A DNA stretch of 60,000 nucleotides, from positions 24,864,001 to 24,924,000 of the forward strand of contig NC_079884.1 of NCBI RefSeq assembly GCF_029227915.1. Direction: 5' to 3'. The position numbers and the translations under genes were made by a program. This document shows, one piece after another, positions 35,001-60,000 of the stretch; position 1 is the first letter of the stretch, and each line of letters begins with the position of its first letter. The notes below the pieces were generated by a model. The model did not search any database, had not been told where the DNA came from, and was given only the letters and a program-made list of their open reading frames with translations. Source of the DNA: Hydractinia symbiolongicarpus (Eukaryota; Cnidaria; Hydrozoa; Anthoathecata; Hydractiniidae).

Positions 35001-38000
35001 GTGAATTTTCAACTGGCTAACGACTAGTCTGCTATAATAATATCCGTATTTTTGTCTGTGCACGAGAAAAAAGAAATAGTAAATTCTTCATAATAATAGC
35101 CGTTGTCTTTCCTTTGGTCTTGATAAATCCGCACGATACCTTTTAGCTACAAAAAACAAATGCGATATGTTTTTATCGAATTCCGCTGCAACAGGTAAAG
35201 AGTTTTTGTGGATTTTCCACAGACTAAGACTTCATTATAATCCTCGCCGTACGACTGCAGTTTATGAGCCAAAGATTGTGTTCTGTAAAAATAAACCGCT
35301 GATGTAACCTATGTAGGGTAGACACGTTCATCCACATGTGTATTTCGACGCTTAGCCTACAAACATAACTTAAACAAGCCAACCTACTTTATGGTAAATT
35401 ACAAAACCATGATTCGTTGTATTATAATAAACTCTTAGTCGACTACCATAGTGGTTGCGATCATAACCTTGTATAACGAAACCAGTTATACGATGTGATT
35501 TGCTAAGCTTTATCGTCATGTATTCATTCTCGATAAACATTACTTTATTTCTAAAGGGAATACAGTATCCTCCAGCTGCATTTAACTTAACCTTTGAGGC
35601 TTCGTTGCCTTCTGCATTCCCCGAAAATGTGATTTGACTTTCAGTTATATAACCGTTCTCTAATCCAAGTGGTTGATTGCACCCTGTGAAAGAAAAGAAA
35701 AAGTCTTTTAAAGCCTATTCGTAAGAAAAACCCTTCATAGAACTATAACAAACTACCAGTAACTTTTTACTTAGCATTTCCTGTGCAGTTAAAAGATTGA
35801 CTTAAACTTATTGACAATGTTTCTCTACGCTTTTATCATAGAATGATGGGAGTGGGAAGGTCATAAAGTCCCTACCGCCTCTTAGACTAGGCACGACTTT
35901 TGTTGGGCATGTAATTGAGTGCTCAGGTTCAGTTTTCTAACTTTTATTAGTGCTTGTGACGAAAATTGATTTTTTAGAAGAATTTTGAACTTTGCATGGG
36001 TATGGCATTTTTGTATGGTGTTGTATCAGATCTGAGAATATTTCTTACATTTATGTTAGTTATCATGTTTTGGCAACTTCGTTCCCAGGGCATTTTGCGT
36101 TGGTGATGAAGTTGATAGCGGGGAAAGTCATTGTTGGCCACTGCGTAATAACGGCTCAGGAGCCACAAGACCCTGGGGACGAGGTTGTATGTTTTGGCTC
36201 TAAAATTAAAAGTAGTTGCTTCTTCTCAATTGTTAAAGTTTCACGTGAAGAAAATACACGTATATGAAGGTTTTAAAACAGTGCATTTTTTAGTCTCGAT
36301 AGCACAACATCTATTTTCAGGTATGACGGAAAAAAGATCCGGCGTAATGACGTCATTTCTGATTCCATTGACATTACTTTATTGTACCTAAAGCTTCTTA
36401 GCAGAAAGTCGAACCATTTTAAAGATTATTAAAAATCCAGCGAAAATAAAAAAAATATTTTTAAAAAATCCAAAAGTCTTGCTAGGCAGCACTTTTGTTG
36501 TAGAAAAATCTCTCTTTTATTTCGGAATACTTGATAACCCTGTGAAAAATCCACTTAGGCAGAGGATAAATTGAAAAGAGCCGTCATTTGAGTTTTGATG
36601 ACGTCACCAGTCTTCCGTTCATATGCGTAAAAATAAATCTCAGGATTTTACATCTACTGTGAAGAGCATGAAACCTGCTTAAAATAATATATAGAAACAT
36701 GTACTTTCAAATAACGGCAACCTCATTATATGATTTGAGGATGGACGCGTATCAAAAACGCTACAGTCCCTGGGATCGAGGTTGAGCACACGGTTTAGGT
36801 GATTTTAGGTTTAAAAATTTTGCTGACGTTCAATGAACAAAATTTGTCTGTCAGAAATTTATCTCGTTGTATAGTGTAGAGCTTGAAGCGCTGATCAAGA
36901 AAATGTATAGATTTCTGAGCTTTTGATCAACGATTTCAAAGATATTGGAATTTAAAAATTTGGTTGAAGTCATCTAAAACGAGTGAATTATTCCAGCCTT
37001 GGTAAGTTTTTCCCGTTTCGGTCCAATTGGTCCCTAGTTACCCACGCAGGAGAGATGACATCAATTATTTCCTCACGGTTTCCAAGGTATTTGGCCTCGG
37101 ATCTAATGATGCAAAGGAATGGCTTCACTAATTTAAAAAAATTCTATTGACGTTATCCTTAATGGATTGACGTTGTGCCGTAACGTCTAGACAGTTAACA
37201 AATAGGACATACTTTTTTACTTAAAAATGAACACATCCACTTTGCTTGTAACAGACACCCGGACAGCGTTTTTACAAGCTCGTGAGCTTGTATTAAAACG
37301 CAAATGTGTCCTACAAGAATGGAAATTTTTGCCTCTCTGAGCACCGAAACGGGAGTAGTCGTGTGTTCGAATCTCATCTTGGTAATTATTTTTACTTTTT
37401 TTTTTTTGCTGTTATATAAGATAAGTGTTCAAAATCATTTTTTAACTAACTGGTAAAGTAAAAGTGTCTCCATCAAAGTTTACAAAGGTGAATGTAAGCA
37501 GACTTAAGGTCTCCCAAATGCCTGGAAAGTAGTCTGCAAAATTTCCACAACATTACGTAAGAGAGAAACAAAGACAACCATCAACTCTCTGCATTCCTCT
37601 TCTGGGCTTCAAATTCGAGGAGTTTTCCGTTTAAAAAGATATCACAAATCAATTTTGAAAAAATAACTGCATAGTGCGTAACAACTATTATAGCCTAGGC
37701 CTATCTGAATAGCATAATATGTCGTTTCTAACTTCGTAACAGAAATCACAATCTGATTGACAGCTTTTTGTAAACTTTATTCGCGAGGTTGTTTACGTAT
37801 ATCATACGTCTTGTTGTATTTTTAATTAAAAAGAGAACTAGAGTTAATCCGTAGACGGAGGATTTTTGATACCCGTTTTTGTTACCAGGATTTAATTTCA
37901 ATTCCGAAGTGTTTAGCATACGTCAGTTATGACACAATGATGCAATTATGAAGTGATCATATGAGTAATATAATGTTTCCTTTGCATTTGACAGAAGATT

Positions 38001-39114
38001 GAGTTTTGATTTGCGTCACTGATTGCATCACCATACTTATTTTAGCAGATGATTTTAATAACAGGGCAAAAAATGTAAAATTTCCTTTAAATCTGTCATA
38101 AACCCTTCAGTGTGATATTTCCGTTTACAATTTCATACGAGATAAACAAAAAATAAGGATACATGCTCTTTAAGGGTTTTTTAAAGTTCATTGTATAAAT
38201 AAAAAATTTTGAGCAAACCCTGTATTGTTCCAGTACTTGCAACAGTATTTGTCTGGGTTATTGTACATTTTACGAGAGAGTCGGTCAATTAATTTCCCAT
38301 CTTTTTGATAAAACTTGTAACGACACTCTGTTTTGTCTTGTCTAAATATGTTAAATGTAAGTCTTTTTTACCACAGTTTGAATTTTATCAATCTATGTCG
38401 CAACGTAGGAAGCAGCGTCGGTTCGAAATGGCGTGGGCGCAACGATATAGTGTTTACACAAGGGTGTCAGACCTTAATTTGGTAAGGACAGAGTGTCTTC
38501 TTGACCCTCGAGATGCTTATCTGGATGCTTTACCTGTTTTTTATCGCCATCGCTGTTGCATGGGACTCACCACCCTAACCCTCGTCTTAGTGGCTGTGCT
38601 TGCCATCTTGTAAAGCAAGTTCGCTGTATGAGAGAAAAGTGTTTAGAGGATGAACGGGAGGGCTGCTAAGAAAGTTGCTTAATTTTCAAACTAATAGCCA
38701 CTGGATTGCTTATGTAAAAGCACATGTACTAAGGCAATGGCCAATTTAAAGTTTGAAATGTTTCTTAACCAAAGAACAATATTACAAAAGAAAACGTGCC
38801 AAAACATAAAAGAAAAGAAAATTCACATTATGATTGGCACGCTCCTTAAATAATTTATGACCGCAGCTCCAAACGGTTAAAAGTCACCGTTCGAAGATGG
38901 CAGTTTTATCCGAATTTTTTGTTTTTTTACGCTTAGAAGTTGACCCGTCTTTATCGCTAAAATCCAAAAGTTCTAGGGTAGTTAATATTCGCAGCGAAGA
39001 ACGCCTTGATGGAAAGTGTTACGTAAAGATATCCTTACCTGCTGTCTGTGGCAATATATAACTTGTTGAGGTAGTGTGAAGCAACGTTAAAATTAACACA
39101 AGCATCAAACACAT
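29031..39114 (-). CDS. Discoidin (F5/8 type C) domain type I membrane receptor, complete nine-exon gene
   Basis: Exons on the minus strand are 39114-39039, 35683-35388, 34299-34125, 32578-32247, 31694-31535, 31054-30998, 30627-30127, 29913-29854 and 29209-29031. All have GT-AG borders and consistent phases, giving 611 residues. Residues 1-22 are a signal peptide. Residues 26-182 form a discoidin domain bounded by CNQPLG at the start and FEIYGC at the end. Residues 183-346 form a second (CSQ start, LQVYGC end). A Ser/Thr-rich linker follows (347-365), then a third galactose-binding-like domain (366-532) with LTDD and WVGWN motifs, resembling the discoidin-like domain of DDR receptors. A 20-residue stalk, a Val/Ile-rich transmembrane helix (about 559-583), a basic stop-transfer motif and a ~28-residue tail complete it. 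There is no kinase domain. The likely role is cell-surface glycan or matrix binding; ligand and signalling are unknown. Confidence 0.85.
29692..29830 (+). repeat. 140-bp duplicated block, copy 2 (intron before the last receptor exon)
   Basis: Direct-repeat partner of 28588-28725, about 1.1 kb away, lying in the intron between the stalk exon and the transmembrane exon. Weak similarity may continue to the stalk exon's donor at 29853. This suggests a past tandem duplication of the gene's 3' part. Confidence 0.6.
33466..33660. mobile_element. 195-bp foldback MITE in a receptor intron
   Basis: The ends GGTGCCTGTGGGGA and the complement GGTGCCTATGGGGA are inverted repeats. The interior contains repeated GGAGTC/GACTCC words in both orientations. 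No target duplication is obvious. It lies in the intron between receptor exons 3 and 4. Confidence 0.6.
34634..34911. mobile_element. Foldback MITE with perfect 12-bp target duplication, copy 2
   Basis: The ends GAGGGTGCCGATAAGC and their complement are inverted repeats. The 12-mer GTACTTGACAAA flanks both sides exactly (34622-34633 and 34912-34923). It shares ends and interior blocks with 6212-6606. It is relatively GC-rich, noncoding, and lies in the intron between receptor exons 2 and 3. Confidence 0.85.
36074..36188. mobile_element. 115-bp MITE of the CCTCGTCCCCAGGG family
   Basis: Starts CAACTTCGTTCCCAGGGCAT and ends with the complement CCCTGGGGACGAGGTTG. The 9-mer ATGTTTTGG flanks it (36065-36073 and 36189-36197, allowing one extra base). 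The ends match the larger element at 26149-28496, so it is probably mobilised by the same transposase. It lies in intron 1 of the receptor gene. Confidence 0.7.
36840..37260 (+). repeat. Diverged relatives of inverted-arm segments
   Basis: Blocks near 36872 (TAGAGCTTGAAGCGCTG), 37042 (ACGCAGGAG) and 37160-37250 (TTGACGTTGTGCCGTAACGT and onward) resemble right-arm blocks near 24704, 24855 and 24455-24545, but in a different order. Part of the arms therefore derives from dispersed repeats. Box B-like GTGTTCGAATC at 37360-37370 could indicate a tRNA-derived SINE, but no matching box A is convincing. Confidence 0.35.
38395..38613 (+). CDS. Unrecognised 72-residue ORF with C-terminal hydrophobic tail
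   Basis: ATG at 38395, stop at 38611-38613. The start is basic (SQRRKQRRF), the middle has Trp/Tyr and charged residues, and the last ~19 residues are hydrophobic, like a tail anchor. A pyrimidine stretch and CAG at 38373-38375 precede it with the frame open between, so it could be a terminal exon. It lies antisense inside intron 1 of the receptor gene and is GC-richer than its surroundings. No family is recognised; it may be chance. Confidence 0.3.
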   Translation: MSQRRKQRRFEMAWAQRYSVYTRVSDLNLVRTECLLDPRDAYLDALPVFYRHRCCMGLTTLTLVLVAVLAIL

Positions 39115-40404
39115 CTTTTTATTCTTGAGTACAACTTCTGTGCACATCAATAAACCATGTCTCTAAATATGTAGTAAACAAGCGTTTCAACGTTTAAGCT
39201 TGAACACGACCTTAATCAACTTATGTATTGTGTGTCATTGTTTCTTAATTAGGACAAGACTTCTTGATTGCTTTAATGTCTAATTCAGTCATATGATATT
39301 AATTAATTAACAAAATAGCATGTTGATGACCCGAATCGTCACAAATTAGCTGTGTTGTCTTCGACTGCGATCGTTGTACACATAATACGCTAGAGTTTAT
39401 AAAAATTGTAATTCAACAGGCAAAATTTTTTTTTCGAGTTTGAAATTTCATAACAGTAGTCAAAGAATGAAGAAATATGACATCAAGAGAATTTTATGAG
39501 CTAGTTATCTTGTTCCAGAATTTTTTTAGCTATTTTTGAAATAGAACACCATTAGAGGACATTATTTTTTCCTCTTGATTATTTATATAGGAGACATACT
39601 GTAAATAATTGTAAACATTATTCAGGCCGAGCTTTTTGAAAATAGCCACCAAAGGGGGGGGGGCTAAATAAATTCCCCATTTAAAAGTGATGAGAGAGAC
39701 ACAAATGTTTGGTAGCGCATTGAAGCACAATTAAGATAAGAAAGACATCCTTTATTTCCGAACTAGAAAACAAGCCTTAAATGTTTAAAAATAAGTTGAT
39801 AGAGAAGCATAAAAAGTTAAATATAGCTATGTAAAGTGCTAATGAGGAAATTTCCAAAAAAAATTTGGTTAATTCAATTTTACAAGCAAAGAAAAATTAT
39901 CATCGAAAGATGCGTCTGAGCTGATAAGAAAATTACAAATATTGTTAGATATAAAAATCTTCAGATTAAGGACGTTGTTAAGATATGACACATTTAATTA
40001 CATGCTGATGTGAAATTTCCTTTAAGTCGTTAATAAGATTATTTATTGTTTTATTTATTTAATAACGTAATGTTTTGCAATTTCCTGCTGTTTTGTAGTT
40101 TCCCGCCAATAAAATAAGGAAGAGACGTTGTTGTTACTCAATGACTAAATGTTGTGTTATTCTCAAATACTTATGTGTTCCTTCAGGAATTCGCGTTGTG
40201 ATTAACCAGAAAACAAGATGCAGGCGCTGCATAAACTATCTCCCTATTAAAGATGCCCAATTATATGAAACATCAACAATGCGACCCAATTCTATAATTT
40301 CTGCTAACGAAAAATACAGCCTATCATCATTCATGGTTGACAGTCGCGCGATTGAAACGTTTATGGTCTTAAAGATCATTTAGTTGACAAAAAATTAATA
40401 TTTT

Positions 40405-40610
40405 GATGTCGCTATCATGTTCAGTATACTTTTTTTGTTAACTGTGCCAAATTTTGTCGAAAATAAAGTGATTTTAATTTTGGACCAATTTTGGCCTAAA
40501 ATGACATTTAGGTGTCACCATTTATGTTCAGCATACTTTTTTTGTTAACTGTGCCAAATTTTGTCGAAAACAAATACCAATTTTGTCCTGAAACGTTATT
40601 TAGATGACTT
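40405..40610 (+). repeat. Two tandem copies of a ~107-bp unit
   Basis: Both copies carry CATACTTTTTTTGTTAACTG (first copy with one change) followed by GCCAAATTTTGTCGAAAA, then diverge. Confidence 0.65.
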
Positions 40611-42467
40611 TCAAGTACTTAGAGGGTTTAGGTGCAAAGTTTAAATCTGTGACGTTCAACTGCAATTTGGGACATTGATAGTTAGTTACAAGTTAGAAAT
40701 CGATTCTATCCTCGCAATAAAGCTTGTTTTAAAAACCTCCCGAGTTTTTCTGAAAGCGCGTGCGCACTTAAAAACAATCTATAATTTTGTCAAAGAGCGT
40801 CAAACTGTAAGCTTTTCCCGCTAGCGGAATATGCAGTCAAATGGAAACGAACCTTGGCATGCTTAGTTGTTTTCTTTACGATAATTTAATTTGTTCATTT
40901 TGAAATTTCAAAAAAGGAACCACTAAAGTTATGTCAAATTTCTTTTATACTACAACAGTATAATTTTCAAACAATAGAACAATAAAGGAATAAAAATAAA
41001 ATTTTGGTAAGCGGGTAGTTGTATAATACCATGTGTCATCAAGATTTAACGAGGTAATGTTTAATTTAAACTTCCATGTTTCGAATAACCACGTTTTGGG
41101 CTAGTTTTAATGTTATGTTATGACGACCACTATCACATTTCAGAGCGTGCAAAAAAATTTTTTTTAATTTTATAGCCGTTCTGAAATAGGCTTCGGCACA
41201 TAATTCATTTTCAGCAGAGTTGGAGACAAGACTGATGCTTTGGAATATACATTTACGTTATAGGATTTCAAATTACTTAAAAAAACGTTTCGCACAAGAA
41301 ATACACGTGAACCGCACGTAATTGCGTTTGTTTTGAACTTTCAATATTCCTTCAAGTCAGTTATTTTTCAAAAAACCAGCTGCTTAAAAAAGACTTGAAA
41401 ATTATTGTTTATGAATGTTATTGATCGCGTGTAGTGAAAATCTCTTCCCCAGGTCAGAATTTTTTTTTGCATCATACTTTTTATAGACGGAGCCTAAAAA
41501 ATACTCTTTTTTACATTGAGGAGGACGGTGATTATTTCAATGACAAAAAAGTTTAAGGAATTTGTTAATTCTAGAGCATTTTGTCTCTATGATAAACTTG
41601 GTGCCTCACCCTGGGAAACGAAGATGGGATTTTTTTAAACTTGATGAAAATAAAATCACCTGTGTCTTTATCGCCTTTATATGAGGCGAAACTTGTCATT
41701 CGTTGCATGTTTGAACGTAATTGTATGTGGGCTGAAGAAAGCGATGTACTAAAACACGTGGTTTGGTAGGTGGCCGTGATTGGTGGGCATGAAGGCCTGT
41801 CCTGGTGGTAGCAAACCACTTACGGGCCTCGATCTTGTAGCGAGAGAAAATCGCAAATTTATCTCACTATCGGACCAATAGCACAGTTGGTAAAGCAGTT
41901 GGGCGCTAATGTAAACTGTTGCTAGTGAGTATAAAGGCAAATATTTTTTTTTAAAAAATATATTTAAGTTCGTTCCATGTATGCGCTGGCAAAAAGTGAT
42001 TATATGGCTCAGAAGAATCCAAACATTGGCCAGGTTGCCCAGGTCACGTGACTAAGCCAAAACTTTGCACAATTCTATGTACCCCGTTAACCCAGTGGTC
42101 GCTGGTTTATATCACATTTAGTTCAAGTTTCCACTCCAGCCATTTGATATCTTCCAACTAATGAGGTTTGTATAATGTATATATGCCCAGTACTGTTACT
42201 ACTATTTTACTGTTGTCCTAGTACTGTGATTTTACGTATTTTGTGAATAATATTGTTCCAGAAGACATATATGTTGAGTTATATACACACTACCGTAAAA
42301 AGTTTACAAATTTTAATTGGATAGAGTTAAGGATGAGTAATAAGTCTAGTAATAACCCAAAAACCTCAGGGAATAAGAATGCAACTTTTCCTTTTATCTT
42401 TTAACTATATTTCTAAGGCCTTTTTTCGTTTTTCATATCCCAGACGAAACAGTGTGTTAGAGAAAAC

Positions 42468-42537
42468 GACCTCGTCCCCAGGGGCTTTAGCGCTAGCGTC
42501 TTTGTTATAAACAACAAACCCTGGGAAAGAGGATGTT
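42468..42537. mobile_element. ~70-bp MITE of the CCTCGTCCCCAGGG family
   Basis: Inverted ends CCTCGTCCCCAGGG and CCCTGGGAAAGAGG. The flanks TTAGAGAAA and TTAGGGAAA match at 8 of 9 positions, again a 9-base duplication. Only about 440 bases upstream of the ATP13A1 start codon. Confidence 0.6.
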
Positions 42538-42979
42538 AGGGAAAAGACATTTAGCTGTATTTGCATTGGTTTTCACTTTCATAAACGTGAAAAAACTTTC
42601 AGGAAAATTCATACCCTGCTTCAGACCTCCCCTATTCTTGCCTTTCTCTTTATCCCCACCCCCTAAAGGCACTTTTGTACCAACTTGAGCCAGAGCCACG
42701 CCCAATTTAATAAACATAAAACGACAATCCTATGCTTTACAACTACTTACGCCACCTTTTTTACTAGCAAACATAATGTCAATAAAAATACTAAAAAACA
42801 GAAAGTTCTATAAAAATATGGAGGGTATGAGCCACGGTAATTTGGAGAATTTTTTTATTTAGCAACTGACAGCGCCGAAACTTCTACGTCTTGAGTGAAA
42901 CGAAAAAGCGTCACGGGACTTAGTCAGGTCGCGACCCCGCGATGATTGTTGGTTTATGTGTAAAAGTTGAAAATGAAAT

Positions 42980-59964
<16,985 letters not shown>

Positions 59965-60000
59965 GTAAGTGTATTATATACAGTCTTAAGTTGTTAGCGT

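Larger units (their letters stand above)
39115..42979. other. Head-to-head spacer between the receptor gene and ATP13A1
   Basis: The promoters of both genes should lie in these 3.9 kb, but I see no clear TATA or initiator. It contains a tandem duplication (40405-40610), a tRNA-box-A-like word TAGCACAGTTGG (41878-41889) without a good box B, and a small MITE (42468-42537). The ORF at 40141-40383 resembles nothing I know. Confidence 0.5.

Noticed and set aside
35080-35290. Possible extra receptor exons at 35085-35155 and 35221-35283 (minus strand)
   Set aside because: Acceptor-like sites exist, but inserting either breaks or lengthens the discoidin domain; joining 35388 directly to 34299 keeps phase 0 and gives a normal domain.
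41850-41940. tRNA gene or tRNA-derived SINE
   Set aside because: A box A-like word is present at 41878-41889, but there is no proper box B, no cloverleaf and no acceptor stem.

Overview
This is eukaryotic, AT-rich animal nuclear DNA. Coding exons are short, separated by long GT-AG introns and surrounded by many small transposons. The protein content (a discoidin-domain membrane receptor, a P5A-type ATPase, a P2X7-tail-like small protein) and the dense foldback elements fit a cnidarian, perhaps a hydrozoan. That placement is inference; no marker gene fixes the species.

Layout. Positions 625-8128 and 21494-29222 are the two arms of a large, interrupted inverted duplication. Each arm's outer end carries the same last exon (transmembrane segment plus cytoplasmic tail) of a discoidin receptor gene, so two paralogous genes point tail-to-tail. 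The right gene is complete in the window: nine exons on the minus strand, 39114 down to 29031, 611 codons plus stop, with every splice phase consistent. Only the last exon (638-816, plus strand) of the left gene is visible. The arms have since been broken by different insertions: about 2.9 kb in the left arm (4983-7850, with a nested MITE), and a 2348-bp TIR element plus a ~620-bp insert in the right arm.

The space between the arms (8129-21493) holds mostly unassigned AT-rich DNA, a P2X7-tail-like ORF, a CRE-rich hairpin element, and at its right side a 4.9-kb element with ~120-bp terminal inverted repeats. The interior of that element is a 4.5-kb satellite built from strict 10-bp units with higher-order copies 920 and 1310 bp apart. 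The long minus-strand open frames there are by-products of a stop-poor repeat.

From 39.1 to 43 kb is the head-to-head spacer between the receptor gene and ATP13A1. ATP13A1 (P5A ATPase, ER transmembrane-helix dislocase) starts at 42980 on the plus strand. Ten exons (about 420 residues: N-terminal helices, the actuator domain with its TGE motif, and the next helices) are seen before the window ends. Its introns hold a dead CR1/Jockey-like LINE ending in an (ATT)n tract, a PHD-like ORF, several MITEs, a 57-bp tandem repeat, a degenerate NPAER-motif coding remnant, a Harbinger-like foldback element and a 950-bp minisatellite.

No rRNA, clear tRNA, CRISPR or operon structure was found. The receptor gene and ATP13A1 have no evident functional link.
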